A stretch of DNA of 64,000 nucleotides from Christiangramia forsetii KT0803 (GCF_000060345.1 NC_008571.1:1612001-1676000); one strand, 5' to 3'. Counted from the first letter of the stretch, positions 8,101 to 17,185 are shown. The notes: generated by a model not told the origin, from the sequence alone. Numbers and translations are program-made.

Positions 8101-10218
8101 CGATTATCGAGGAATGATCAGGAAATGAAACTTGGCAATGATACACCGGGAATTGAAAAGGATCATCTAAGTCTTGACTTTAAGAATTTCAAATTAGCCG
8201 CTTTATTAAATTACCTGAATCCTGAAGAAAAATTAGCCCAGGGCCAGATCAATGGGAACCTGGTTTATGAAGAACCATTTGGTGAAAGTGGTATTCTTGC
8301 CAATATGGAGATCAACCAATTACAAATGCTGGGCGTAGATCTAAATACATTAAGTCTTAAAGGTGAATCTGCTGGATTTAGTCAATACGATTTCGAGATG
8401 GCTTTAAAAGGTGGGGAAATAGATCTTGATCTCACGGGTTCTTATGTAGCAGCAGAACCATCAGCCACACTTGACATGCAACTTGATTTGAATAAATTTC
8501 AGATGAGTGCTTTAGAAGGTTTTTCACAGGGGATGATCAAGAATGGGGATGGAAGTTTTTCAGGAAACATCAGCCTAAACGGTACAGTGTTAGAACCAAT
8601 ATATGAAGGGAGTCTTGAGTTTTCCAGCGCAAAATTCAATGTTGCGATGTTAAATGAAAATTTCGAATTTCCTAACGAAACGCTTACGCTGGATAACCAG
8701 GGAGTTTATTTCGATAATTTTAATATCGAAGATGCAAATGATAATTCAATAGTGGTTAATGGTAAAATTATTACTGAAAATCTTCTGAATCCAGGATTCG
8801 ATTTAGATGTTCAGGCAGATGGATTTAGATTACTTAATTCTACCGAAGAAGATAATGATCTATTTTATGGTACTGCCGTAGTAGATGTAGATGGTACCGT
8901 TACGGGAGATCTTACGCTACCGGTTGTAAATATGGATATAGATATCAAAGAAAGTACAGATTTCACGTATGTGGTTCCTGAAACCGAATTACAGATGCAG
9001 GAGAGAGATGGTATCGTAATTTTTGTTAATAAAGAAAACCCGGAGGATATTCTTTCCCAAACCGAAGAAGAATCTTATGTGATATCGGGTTACGATATTT
9101 TTATGAAAATTGGTGTTGATGAGGGAGCAACTTTCAGCATTATTATCAATGAAGAAACCGGGGATAAATTCCAGGTACAGGGCGAAGGGGATTTAATTTT
9201 TAATATGTATCCTAATGGACGTATGGCGCTTACCGGGATTTATAATGTAAATGACGGTTTTTATGAAATGAGTCTCTATAACCTGGTTAAAAGACGTTTT
9301 GAACTTGCCGATGGGAGCCGTGTTTCCTGGGCTGGAGACCCTTTTGATGCACAATTAGATGTTAGTGCAATCTATCGTGTAGAAACTTCTGCTTCTTCGC
9401 TTATGGCTGCACAAACTACTGCCCTCGATAATGGATCTGATAAATTTCGTCAGGAAATACCTTTTCTGGTCTACTTAAATGTTGATGGGGAATTAATGCA
9501 ACCAACAATTTCTTTCGGTTTAGATATGCCTGAAAGTGAAAGAGGTGTTGCAGGAGGTGAAGTATATGGCAGGGTGCAAACATTAAACAGCCAGGAACAG
9601 GAACTCAACAAACAGGTATTTTCATTATTGGTGCTTAATCGTTTCTTTCCTGAAGGCAATAGTACAGGTGCCGGGGGAGGAACTATGGCCGTTGCCAGGG
9701 ATAATTTAAACAGTGCTCTTTCAGATCAATTAAATATGCTTTCCAGTCGTCTTGTTGGTGAAAGCGGGGTTCAGCTTAATTTTAACGTAGACAGTTTTAC
9801 AGATTATCAGGGAGATGGTGGCCCCCAGGATAGGACTCAGTTAGATATAAGCGCACAAAAAGCATTTTTAGATGATAGGCTGGTAGTAGAGGTTGGAAGT
9901 GCCGTAGATATCCAGGGAGGAAATCAGGCAGGGCAGGAGGCAACTCCGGTAATTGGAAATGTTGGTATTTCTTATCTGCTTGACGAGGATGGGGTATGGA
10001 GAATTAAAGGCTTCAGTAGAAGTCAATACGAAAATGTGATAGATGGACAATTAGTAGTTAGTGGTATTGCCCTAATTTTCACTAAGGAATTTAATAAATT
10101 CAAGAATATGTTTGAAAAGGCGGTGATGGAAAAGGTTCAGAAGAAAGAGGAGGATAAGGATTCAACGGATAAAGATAAAGAAACTACAAAATCAGAAAAC
10201 AAAGCCGATGAGAATTAG
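5176..10218 (+). CDS. tamB: Translocation and assembly module protein TamB
   Basis: 1680 residues, an inner-membrane-anchored periplasmic bridge protein. Residues ~15-32 form one membrane helix (VFLGILILLLLILLF). A long AsmA/TamB-type beta-helical body with repeated N-x-L/G-N strands follows, and the C-terminal ~400 residues are the DUF490/TamB domain (for example GEGDLIFNMYPNGRMALTG). The start is TTG at 5176; the frame has no earlier ATG and the next Met falls far inside. The last 11 bp overlap the BamA-like gene, the usual TamB/TamA-type pairing for outer membrane assembly or lipid transport. The C-terminus is a Lys/Glu-rich tail. Confidence 0.93.
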   Translation: MSTAKERLFKVLKITGKVFLGILILLLLILLFIRSPWGQNIIKDKFISSIEKKTGAKIDLDRIFIQFNGDIQVDDLYIEDPKGDTIIYSNRISANISVWPLIQGNGFSLNSLDANNVKANIIRKDSIKGFNYEFLMEAFASDTTQTQTTTPVDTSAAPMDISLGDFDLKDFDIKYIDQVSGIDTKAKFEELKLSFSKTDLQNMAFQVSEAILNNANISYDQTKPFPPSEEEEAPMPVFGIEELKFNNVSASYNSVPDSVSAQIGLNDFELAEANFNLKDSIISGSQIKLHDSRIALKMQQNTSTGNSAEAVAETTDGFEWPGWKIDIKSIDLQHNNLAYNVNDANVTEGVFDPNAILLDSLTLQASDIVYQNKEAKLNILELKFQEGSGFNIKQFNIEALVNNQRMEFTNLNLQANNNSLAGKVVLTYDDLNSFMNNPGDARLDTSLQDIYVNISDFYSFQPDLKNNEYIKALAGSPIRGNLNVNGKIDNLNLNSLNIRWRNTSINGNGSIVNAQDPEKLSFNLPNVRLNSTRADLTKFVSESDLGVKLPEKLSLQGSFSGNTSKIKTNANLKTTDGDLFVDGNFEMGDKMVFDAEVRGDSISLGSLLQNEALGDIQLDIDLSGSGSTVSDLNASLDTKISSFTYNGYEFRDVDITGELENGKGPVNLTYQDTNLDMEAQLMVALDSVSPRFDFNVYMDGADLEAIGLTRRSIKTGFELKGWFEGNSSAYELEAEIIDGVAVYNNKTYLLGNFEAAAFVGTDTTSVMVDNRMLDLNLQSNASPGAFSAAINRHFKRYITENYQEDSITNPVNLKLDAKISQAPILNEVFLVNLEELDTVDINVDFIESERKLDASVSLPFVNYYSSEIDSLKLELRSDPSDLNFEFAFNELNTGPLAIKKTIISGDVLNSKLNLDFSSFYEEKQIVHVKSELNFQGDTLKFHLEPQDLILNGNPWQIDNANQISFGTEYLDFQNFRLSRNDQEMKLGNDTPGIEKDHLSLDFKNFKLAALLNYLNPEEKLAQGQINGNLVYEEPFGESGILANMEINQLQMLGVDLNTLSLKGESAGFSQYDFEMALKGGEIDLDLTGSYVAAEPSATLDMQLDLNKFQMSALEGFSQGMIKNGDGSFSGNISLNGTVLEPIYEGSLEFSSAKFNVAMLNENFEFPNETLTLDNQGVYFDNFNIEDANDNSIVVNGKIITENLLNPGFDLDVQADGFRLLNSTEEDNDLFYGTAVVDVDGTVTGDLTLPVVNMDIDIKESTDFTYVVPETELQMQERDGIVIFVNKENPEDILSQTEEESYVISGYDIFMKIGVDEGATFSIIINEETGDKFQVQGEGDLIFNMYPNGRMALTGIYNVNDGFYEMSLYNLVKRRFELADGSRVSWAGDPFDAQLDVSAIYRVETSASSLMAAQTTALDNGSDKFRQEIPFLVYLNVDGELMQPTISFGLDMPESERGVAGGEVYGRVQTLNSQEQELNKQVFSLLVLNRFFPEGNSTGAGGGTMAVARDNLNSALSDQLNMLSSRLVGESGVQLNFNVDSFTDYQGDGGPQDRTQLDISAQKAFLDDRLVVEVGSAVDIQGGNQAGQEATPVIGNVGISYLLDEDGVWRIKGFSRSQYENVIDGQLVVSGIALIFTKEFNKFKNMFEKAVMEKVQKKEEDKDSTDKDKETTKSENKADEN

Positions 10219-12481
10219 AGTTTCCGTTTTAGTGATTTTAACCATCATACTTGTTCAGGCTTGTAGTGTAGAGAAATTTATACCTGAAGATGAACAGTTA
10301 TATACGGGCGCAAGTATTGAAATAGAATCTGATACCACCATTAAGAATGAACCACAACTAAAAAATGAACTTATAAGTGTTTTAAGGCCAAAACCTAATA
10401 GTCAGATCCTGGGAATGAGACCGGGACTTTATTATCATTATAAATCTCAACGAGAGAAACCGGGCTTTATTAATAAATTTCTAAACAAGAAGTTAGGAGA
10501 AGAACCGGTTTATGTATCAGATGTAGATCTTATCAATACAGAAGATCTACTCTTAAATCGTTTAGAGAACAGGGGCTTTTTCTATTCCAGGGTAAGTTCA
10601 GATACCGAGATCAATGAAGATTCAAAAACTGCATCAGTCTCTTATGATCTTACGGTTCCAGAACCATATACTATGGCAACGTATCAGATGGATACAGATT
10701 CGCTACTGGTTTACCGGGAGATCAAAAAGAATCTTGGGGAGACACTACTTGAAGAAAGTATGCGGTTTGATCTCCCAGAATTGAAGCTGGAAAGAGAACG
10801 TATCGACCTACATTTAAAAAGTATTGGTTACTATAACTTTAACCCCGGTTTTTTGATCTTCGAAGCAGATACCAATCAATATGACCAAAAGAAATTTGAT
10901 TTGTTTCTTAGATTGAAAAAAGATGTTCCTTCAAAATCTGTTATTCCTTATCGAGTTTCAAATGTGAATGTCTATGCGAATTATAATGTTGATGAAGATA
11001 GCGTCTCCAATAATTATAAACGCTTTAATGATAAAAACTACCTGCAGGATGAATTGTTCTTTAAACCAAAATATCTTGACCCATACATCCTTATAGAATC
11101 TGGTGAAAATTATAGCCCTAAAGATTCCAGAGCAACCAGCCGAAGACTGGGAACCATTGGAGCTTATAAATTTGTAAACATTAGGTATGATGAAGTAGAT
11201 ACACTTGCAGTGGATAGTTTAGGATTGCTTGAAGCGAATATTTTCTTATCACCCCTGAAAAAGAGAGCAATTAAAGCCGAAATACAGGGTGTTACTAAAT
11301 CGAATAGTTTTGCCGGGCCTCATTTAGGACTTACATTTTCTAACCGGAATTTGTTCAAAGGAGGAGAAAGACTGGATATTTCTTTAAATCTGGGTTACGA
11401 AGTACAATTAGGGTCTGGAGGGCTTCCGGGAAGAAATTCACTTAATTTGGGAATAAGTAACGATCTTATTATTCCCAGGCTATTATTTCCTATAAAGTTT
11501 AATAATAATTTTTTTGAATATGACATCCCAAAAACAAAAATAAGCCTTGGAGGAGACTATTTAAGAAGAGCGCAGCTTTTTACGCTAGCTTCCTTAAATG
11601 CATCCTTCGGATATTTTTGGAATGCCAATAAATATGTTACCCATGAGTTTGATCCTATCAGCTTAAATTTTGTCCAGCTAAGTAATACAAGTAAAGAATT
11701 TAACGATATTCTTGATGAAAATTCATTTTTACAAAGAAGTTTTGATCAGGAATTTATTGCGGGTCTAAGATATTCTTTCATTTATAACGGGATGATAGAT
11801 GCCACAAAAAAGCATGTGTTCTTTGTGAATACAAATTTCGATATTGCCGGAAATACCATGAGTCTCATAGGAACGGAGAATGAGGAAGGTGAAGATGAAG
11901 TTTTTGGATTAAACTATGCACAATATGCAAAACTCGATCTGGATCTTAGATATCATTTTAGATTGGGAAAACAAAATACCATTGCCACAAGACTTTTTGG
12001 AGGCTATGGAATTCCATATGGTAATTCTGAAGTTTTACCTTTTAGCAAACAATATTTTTCTGGAGGACCTTATAGTGTAAGAGCATTTAGTACACGTTCT
12101 TTAGGCCCTGGAACTTATATTCAGGAAGAAGAGGATTCTGGATATAGAGACCAGTCGGGAAATATACGATTCGAAGCCAATGCTGAATATAGATTCCCAA
12201 TTGTAACTTATTTAAACGGAGCATTTTTTATAGATGCAGGGAATGTATGGAATTCTGATTCTGAAACTGATACCGGAGGAGAAGCGGGTCAATTTCAGTC
12301 TGATTTCCTTACGGAATTGGGAATTGGTGCCGGAGCAGGATTACGTATCGATATTCAAAGTTTTGTAATAAGATTCGATCTTGCATTTCCAATGCACGAT
12401 CCTCAGAAACCTGTCGGGGATCGATGGGTGAACGATTTTGGAAGCCCGGTATTTAACTTTGCGATAGGTTACCCTTTCTAA
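10208..12481 (+). CDS. tamL: BamA/TamA-family outer membrane lipoprotein TamL
   Basis: 757 residues. The signal peptide ends VQAC (Cys19), so unlike classical TamA it is a lipoprotein, the form named TamL in Bacteroidota. POTRA-like segments span about 30-340 (VSDVDLINTEDLLLNRLENRG). The C-terminal Omp85 barrel follows, with FSGGPYSVRAF resembling the conserved barrel-pore motif and DAGNVWNSDS and FRFDLAF-like strands near the end. Translation is coupled to tamB by an 11-bp overlap. It converges with upp, with 4 bp overlap. Confidence 0.92.
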   Translation: MRIRVSVLVILTIILVQACSVEKFIPEDEQLYTGASIEIESDTTIKNEPQLKNELISVLRPKPNSQILGMRPGLYYHYKSQREKPGFINKFLNKKLGEEPVYVSDVDLINTEDLLLNRLENRGFFYSRVSSDTEINEDSKTASVSYDLTVPEPYTMATYQMDTDSLLVYREIKKNLGETLLEESMRFDLPELKLERERIDLHLKSIGYYNFNPGFLIFEADTNQYDQKKFDLFLRLKKDVPSKSVIPYRVSNVNVYANYNVDEDSVSNNYKRFNDKNYLQDELFFKPKYLDPYILIESGENYSPKDSRATSRRLGTIGAYKFVNIRYDEVDTLAVDSLGLLEANIFLSPLKKRAIKAEIQGVTKSNSFAGPHLGLTFSNRNLFKGGERLDISLNLGYEVQLGSGGLPGRNSLNLGISNDLIIPRLLFPIKFNNNFFEYDIPKTKISLGGDYLRRAQLFTLASLNASFGYFWNANKYVTHEFDPISLNFVQLSNTSKEFNDILDENSFLQRSFDQEFIAGLRYSFIYNGMIDATKKHVFFVNTNFDIAGNTMSLIGTENEEGEDEVFGLNYAQYAKLDLDLRYHFRLGKQNTIATRLFGGYGIPYGNSEVLPFSKQYFSGGPYSVRAFSTRSLGPGTYIQEEEDSGYRDQSGNIRFEANAEYRFPIVTYLNGAFFIDAGNVWNSDSETDTGGEAGQFQSDFLTELGIGAGAGLRIDIQSFVIRFDLAFPMHDPQKPVGDRWVNDFGSPVFNFAIGYPF

Positions 12482-13137
12482 TGTTGTAATTTGTTACCAT
12501 AACAAAGATCGCCGGCATCACCTAATCCCGGAACGATATACCCGTTTTTATCGAGCTCATGATCTATAGTGGTGATCCATAATTTGGAATTTTCAGGAAA
12601 TTCAGATTTTAAATACTCTACACCCTCATCAGATCCAATCACAGAAACTAAATGGATTTTTTCCGGTTTTCCCATAGATTCTAAAGCTTTTAAAACATTC
12701 ACAAACGATCTTCCGGTAGCTAACATAGGATCGGCCAGTACAAGCGTTTTTCCCTCTAAAGAAGGGGAAGCCAGGTATTCTACAAGAATTTCAAATTTCT
12801 CATCATTATCAGGATGATGTCTATAGGCGGAAATAAAGGAATTTTCAGCATCGTCAAAATAATTTAGTATTCCCTGATGTAGCGGCAATCCGGCACGAAG
12901 TATAGAACAAATCACCAATTCGTTCTTAGGCATTGGAACATTCGATTTTCCAAGAGGAGTATTTACTTCAGAAGTTTGATATTCCAACTCTTTACTGAGT
13001 TCGTAAGCCATGATCTCCCCAAGTCTTTCGATGTTTCTTCGAAATCGCATTCTATCTGTTTGAATACCGGTATCCCTTAATTGAGATATGAATTTATTAG
13101 CTATTGAATTATTCTTCAGTATTTCCTGAACCTCCAT
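12478..13137 (-). CDS. upp: Uracil phosphoribosyltransferase
   Basis: 219 residues; converts uracil and PRPP to UMP in pyrimidine salvage. The PRPP-binding loop VLADPMLATGRS and the uracil-binding C-terminal signature PGLGDAGDLCYG are both present, as is the R-A-G-L-P motif (SILRAGLPLHQG). Length is normal. The gene is convergent with tamL and has a TAAATTTG promoter box just upstream. Confidence 0.95.
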   Translation of the reverse strand: MEVQEILKNNSIANKFISQLRDTGIQTDRMRFRRNIERLGEIMAYELSKELEYQTSEVNTPLGKSNVPMPKNELVICSILRAGLPLHQGILNYFDDAENSFISAYRHHPDNDEKFEILVEYLASPSLEGKTLVLADPMLATGRSFVNVLKALESMGKPEKIHLVSVIGSDEGVEYLKSEFPENSKLWITTIDHELDKNGYIVPGLGDAGDLCYGNKLQH

Positions 13138-13162
13138 TATAATATTTTAAAATTTTTCAAAT

Positions 13163-13170
13163 CAAATTTA
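13163..13170 (-). promoter_or_regulatory. -7 promoter box (TAAATTTG) for upp
   Basis: On the minus strand TAAATTTG fits TAnnTTTG, 26 bp before the upp ATG. Confidence 0.45.
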
Positions 13171-13332
13171 CACTTTTCCCAGTAGAACTAAAATGCGATT
13201 TGTAATAGCTGTAGTTTCGACTTATATTCAAATACTTAGGCTTCACTTTAGTTTTTAGAAGTCCACATCATTTTTCCCCTGGTTTTAGAATAATAACGTA
13301 ACTTTAAAAGTAAACAACTAAAAATCAGTTTT

Positions 13333-13710
13333 ATGCTGACTAATTCAAAGGCATTTACTACATATTCAACAAATAATATAGATCGTTCCAAAGAATTCTA
13401 TAATAACATTCTTGGCATAAAAGCTAAGAAAAATAAGATGGGACTACTAGAGTTAGAATTGAAAAATTGCCAGGTATTAATCTATCTTAAAGAAGATCAT
13501 AAACCAGCAGATTTTACAGTTCTTAATTTTATTGTCCATAATATTGAAGAGGAAGTAAGTCTGCTTACTAAAAAAGGTATTCAGTTTGAAACCTATGAAA
13601 ATGAGCTTAAAACTGATTCCAGAGGAATACATAAAGGAGATGTAGGGCCTGTTATTGCCTGGTTTAAGGATCCCGCAGGTAATATTTTATCTCTTATCGA
13701 AGAAATCTAA
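13333..13710 (+). CDS. VOC-superfamily (glyoxalase-like) protein
   Basis: 125 residues with the betaalphabetabetabeta glyoxalase/bleomycin-resistance/dioxygenase pattern: FTTYSTNNIDRSKEFYNNIL at the start and AWFKDPAGNILSLIEE at the end. The family binds a metal and acts on small molecules; the substrate cannot be told. Its stop codon is immediately followed by the ATG of the next gene, so the two are probably translated together. Confidence 0.85.
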   Translation: MLTNSKAFTTYSTNNIDRSKEFYNNILGIKAKKNKMGLLELELKNCQVLIYLKEDHKPADFTVLNFIVHNIEEEVSLLTKKGIQFETYENELKTDSRGIHKGDVGPVIAWFKDPAGNILSLIEEI

Positions 13711-14085
13711 ATGATCATGGATGGCAGAGAAGAATTAATAAGAAAATTAAACAATGCTTTTGCAGATTGTGACACAAAATTCCTTTCAGATAATGTTACG
13801 GATGATATCCAATGGAAAATAATTGGAGAAAAAACAATTTCAGGAAGAAAAGAATTTGAAAAGTCGCTTAATAGGATGAAGACTGGAGGTCCAATGGATA
13901 TAACCGTTCAGGATATAATCTCTTTTAAAGAAAAATCTGTTGTTGAAGGGATTGTTGAGTTTATGGTTGAACCTGGCAAGAAAAGAAAATACGCGTTTTG
14001 TGATATTTATACATTTTCTACTACTAATGAAAATAAAATCGTGGAGCTCAGAACGTACATTAAACAAATAAAGAAGTATAAATAA
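13711..14085 (+). CDS. SnoaL/NTF2-like protein
   Basis: 124 residues starting directly after the VOC gene's stop (MIMDGREELIRKL; the ATG two codons later is an alternative). The pattern LNNAFADCDTKFLSDNVTDDIQWKIIGE and the later GIVEFMV and KIVELRTYI strands fit the NTF2-like cone fold (SnoaL family). Such proteins are often small-molecule isomerases or binding proteins; no specific activity is implied here. Confidence 0.75.
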   Translation: MIMDGREELIRKLNNAFADCDTKFLSDNVTDDIQWKIIGEKTISGRKEFEKSLNRMKTGGPMDITVQDIISFKEKSVVEGIVEFMVEPGKKRKYAFCDIYTFSTTNENKIVELRTYIKQIKKYK

Positions 14086-14116
14086 ACTTTAAATAAGAAC
14101 CTTTAATAACTTGAAT

Positions 14117-14752
14117 ATGAAAACTTTAGCAGCATTAATAAGCTTTTCGATTTTAGGTGTACTCTATATTGGAAGTACTTTCTGTCAAAATCATAAAAGT
14201 TCCTGTGAAGAGCGGGTAATTATTGAAAACAAAATTGATGTTTTTGAGTATTTAGATGAAACCCAGGAAGCTTTGGAAGAAAGTTTACAGGGATTGTCTG
14301 GCGAGCAAATGCAATTTATAATAGATGAAAATAGTTGGTCTGCAGCACAGATTATTGAACATATTAATATAGTGGAGTTTTCTTTAAAATCTCTGCTTGA
14401 ATCCAGAGTAAGCGAAAATACTTCTACCATGAATGAAGAAGTAGAAATGACTGATGAAGAAGTGGTTCAATTTATTACCGATAGATCTAAAAAAATTCCA
14501 ACTCAGGATCAGTTTAAACCTTCAAATAAATTTAAAAACGCTGATGAAGCCATTGAGGCTTTTAAGGATCAACGGGAAGAACTTGTAGATTGGTTAAAAG
14601 ATTCAGAGGTGGATATGCGAAGTTTTGTAAATGAATTTCCTTTTGGAAAGATTGACGGATATCAAACGCTCTTATTTATGGCTGGTCATACAGCACGCCA
14701 TACCGCACAGATAGAAGAATTAAAGAAAGACCCAAATTTTCCGGAGGATTAA
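14117..14752 (+). CDS. Exported DinB-like four-helix protein
   Basis: About 211 residues. The ATG at 14117 is preferred over a TTG two codons upstream because it opens a clean signal peptide (MKTLAALISFSILGVLYIG). The mature part has the DinB/YfiT helical bundle pattern, with metal-ligand-type histidines in SAAQIIEHINIVE and GHTARHTAQIEEL. DinB-like proteins include metal-dependent thiol S-transferases. Export is unusual for the family but common in flavobacteria. Confidence 0.8.
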   Translation: MKTLAALISFSILGVLYIGSTFCQNHKSSCEERVIIENKIDVFEYLDETQEALEESLQGLSGEQMQFIIDENSWSAAQIIEHINIVEFSLKSLLESRVSENTSTMNEEVEMTDEEVVQFITDRSKKIPTQDQFKPSNKFKNADEAIEAFKDQREELVDWLKDSEVDMRSFVNEFPFGKIDGYQTLLFMAGHTARHTAQIEELKKDPNFPED

Positions 14753-14848
14753 ACTGATAGGTTACATGTGAAAGATGAAGCTTTAGCAACAAGATTGGAA
14801 TTTTGGCTGTATTTTTGATATCATAAAGTGGACTTAAGATTTACAGAT

Positions 14849-15469
14849 ATGCGTTCGAAATTACTTTTTATTTTACTCTTTAGTATTGGCTTTACTGGAT
14901 TTTCCCAGGTAGAAATTCCCCGCACTACTAATACCGGACCTATTTTTAAAGCTGAAGAATCAAAATCTACAGGATTTCCGATTCTTAAAAATGAAGAAAC
15001 AGAAACAAAAAGCAGGTTCTTAAAGGAAAAACCGAAACCTATAGATCTTAGAGATAACCCGAAAGGCTTAATGACAGAAGCTGATGTCATCAAAAAAAGA
15101 TGGGCAGAAGACAACGAAATTAAAGAGGAATTTAGAATGGATCAAAGCCTGGGAAATGTAGTTACCCAGGGGAAATTTGTTGAAGTTTATTGTCGGGATC
15201 ACCAGTATATCGATGGTGATAAAGTACAAATATTTGTAAATGGGGAGCTTGTAGCTGCCAGTGTTAGTTTAAGAGCCGGTTTCACCCCAATTCTAGTAAC
15301 ACTGCAAGATGGTTTTAATAGTATTGAATTTGTAGCTCTAAATCAGGGTAGTTCTGGACCAAATACAGCAGAACTGCGTGTTTTAAGTGAAAAGGGAGAT
15401 CAACTAGCTGTTAAAGAGTGGAACCTTCTTACCGGAGCTAAAGCAGAACTTATAGTTGTAAAAAATTAA
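14849..15469 (+). CDS. Conserved secreted protein of unknown function
   Basis: About 206 residues. The ATG at 14849 (MRSKLLFILLFSIGFTGFSQ) gives a signal peptide; an upstream GTG at 14828 is less likely. The C-terminal half (~110-206) is a compact beta-sandwich-like region with DGDKVQIFVNGELV and NTAELRVLSEKGD. I do not recognise a named domain; similar proteins appear common in Flavobacteriia (from memory). Confidence 0.7.
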   Translation: MRSKLLFILLFSIGFTGFSQVEIPRTTNTGPIFKAEESKSTGFPILKNEETETKSRFLKEKPKPIDLRDNPKGLMTEADVIKKRWAEDNEIKEEFRMDQSLGNVVTQGKFVEVYCRDHQYIDGDKVQIFVNGELVAASVSLRAGFTPILVTLQDGFNSIEFVALNQGSSGPNTAELRVLSEKGDQLAVKEWNLLTGAKAELIVVKN

Positions 15470-15679
15470 AATATCCAGATTGGAGCTTAAAGTAGGAGTG
15501 ACCAGTTTTTATATATAAAATACTTCAATACGCTTTCTTTAGCTTAATCCAAATCTCTTCGATTTTCGCTTAGTAAGCATCATTTCTTTCTTTGATAAAA
15601 CCAGGTGTGATATATTCAAGCGCTCCCTATTCATCTTTTTTATAGATTTTACTTAACTTAGAAGGACCAATTATTTATC

Positions 15680-16147
15680 ATGAAAAAGGTTCTTATAGGA
15701 GTGGATTATAATCCAAATTCAGAAAAAGTTATTCATAAGGGATATGACCTCGCTAAAAAGCTTGGAGCTGAAGTTTGTTTAATTCATGTTCTGGCAGATG
15801 TTGGTTATTATGGAATGAATTATCCGAGTTTTATGGGTTATGAAGGATATAATGAAATGTCGGTAGATCTAAATGTTATTTCAGAACTAAAAGAGGTAGC
15901 CAGAAATTTTATAGAAACCGCCGCTAACCATTTGAATGATCCATCTGTATCCACTCATATGGCTGATGGACCTACCGCCTCTGCGATTCTGCAATATGCT
16001 AAAGAATGGGATGCGGACATGATTGTTTTGGGTACCCATAGCCATTCGGTTCTTGAAAAAATTTTGATGGGAACAACTGCAAGTCATATTCTCGAAAAGA
16101 CAAAAATTCCGGTTTATTTAATTCCTATAAAAGAGAAGGATAGCTAA
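15680..16147 (+). CDS. Universal stress protein (UspA family)
   Basis: 155 residues with the Usp fold: KKVLIGVDYNPNSEKVIHKG at the start and MIVLGTHSHSVLEKILMGTTAS plus KIPVYLIPI at the end. The ATP-binding signature is normally G-x2-G-x9-G-S/T; here the second Gly is Ser (GTHS), so nucleotide binding may be altered. A single Usp domain; stress or signalling role inferred from the family. Confidence 0.9.
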   Translation: MKKVLIGVDYNPNSEKVIHKGYDLAKKLGAEVCLIHVLADVGYYGMNYPSFMGYEGYNEMSVDLNVISELKEVARNFIETAANHLNDPSVSTHMADGPTASAILQYAKEWDADMIVLGTHSHSVLEKILMGTTASHILEKTKIPVYLIPIKEKDS

Positions 16148-16250
16148 ATAAAAAAAATGCCATTTTTAATAATCTTCTGTTAATCATTTGAAATCCAATT
16201 TACTAATGAGTAAATTCAGGCAATTAAATGTTTAATTAAAATTATATATT

Positions 16251-16454
16251 ATGGGAATAGTGAAAGTTATTGAAGTTATAGCAACCTCTGAAAAAAGTTT
16301 TGATGAAGCGACAAGAAATGCAGTGAAAGAAGCTTCTAAATCAATAAAAAATATAAAATCTGTTTATGTAAAAGAAATGAAGGCGCATGTAAGCGGTGAT
16401 GCAATTACATCCTACGCAGTAATTACCAAAATTTCTTTTGAAAAAAATGCATAA
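16251..16454 (+). CDS. Dodecin-like protein
   Basis: 67 residues matching dodecin across its whole length (KVIEVIATSEKSFDEATRNAV, then an antiparallel beta sheet). Dodecins form 12-mers that store flavin by stacking it on a Trp with help from a Gln. Here the aligned positions appear to be Ser (NIKS) and Ala (SYAV), so classical flavin binding is doubtful. It is followed by a strong terminator. Confidence 0.85.
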   Translation: MGIVKVIEVIATSEKSFDEATRNAVKEASKSIKNIKSVYVKEMKAHVSGDAITSYAVITKISFEKNA

Positions 16455-16477
16455 ATCAGTTTAAGTTATAAAATATT

Positions 16478-16504
16478 GGTCGGACGTGTTTCCGGCCTTT
16501 TTTT
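16478..16504 (+). terminator. Terminator of the dodecin-like gene
   Basis: GGTCGGA pairs with TCCGGCC (one G-T wobble) and is followed by seven T's, 23 bp past the stop codon. Confidence 0.85.
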
Positions 16505-16888
16505 ATGTTTGAAAGTTTTAAAACTATTTAATTTTGTATTAGAATTCGTCCTGACTTCCTTTGCCTGAAAACTTAGTATTCTGTTCCCTAAGTTGATCTT
16601 TTTTTCTTATTGAAGCTATGGCTGTGCTAATCTAAAAAGCTTTCATTAGGAGTATACTTTTATTCTCGGTTCCAAACAGAATCTCAAGATGAGTTCAAAC
16701 GAATTGCAAAATTGGAAAAAAGCAAGGAATCGCCAAATTGGCAATTATTTAGGTATAAAACCCGAAAGCATGAGGAAAATAATAAAGAAGTACTCTTACT
16801 TAACATTTTTTAACAGCTGAACCTAACATACATCAATTATATCAGGCTTTATTAATTGTATCTTTAAATGAATGTAAAGATTGAAATT
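16505..16888. other. Intergenic region with a gene remnant
   Basis: About 380 bp between the dodecin terminator and the monooxygenase gene. The only coding-like content is the Crp/Fnr HTH remnant at 16689-16820. Confidence 0.5.
16689..16820 (+). pseudogene. Remnant of a Crp/Fnr-type regulator (HTH end)
   Basis: A 43-codon frame whose middle reads IGNYLGIKPESMRKIIKKY. This resembles the C-terminal DNA-recognition helix of Crp/Fnr regulators (typically IASYLGITPESLSRIRK). The cNMP-binding domain that should precede it is absent, so this is most likely a decayed fragment, though a tiny expressed protein cannot be excluded. Confidence 0.45.
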
Positions 16889-17185
16889 ATGAAGAAATAT
16901 GGATTATTAGCAACAGTTAAAGCGAAACCCGGAAAAGAATCTGATGTGGCTTCCTTTTTAAAAGATGCTGTTGAGTTAGCAAAGAAAGAAGAAAAAACAA
17001 TTACCTGGTATAGTTTTCAGATCGATGAAAATAGCTTCGGTATATTCGACACATTTGAAAATGAAGATGGGAGGGAAGCTCATTTAAATGGAGCAATTGC
17101 TGAAAAATTAATGGCAAATGCTGATACACTGTTAGTCGAAAAACCAGAAATTAAAAAAATTGATATTCTGGCATCAAAGGAGTAA
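16889..17185 (+). CDS. Antibiotic biosynthesis monooxygenase (ABM)-type small protein
   Basis: About 98 residues from the ATG at 16889 (MKKYGLLATVKAKPGKE); an ATG seven codons upstream is possible. The ferredoxin-like ABM pattern is clear: AKPGKESDVASFLKDA, ITWYSFQIDENSFGIFDTF and EAHLNGAIAEKLMA. The family includes cofactorless quinol monooxygenases and heme-degrading enzymes; the substrate is unknown. Confidence 0.8.
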   Translation: MKKYGLLATVKAKPGKESDVASFLKDAVELAKKEEKTITWYSFQIDENSFGIFDTFENEDGREAHLNGAIAEKLMANADTLLVEKPEIKKIDILASKE

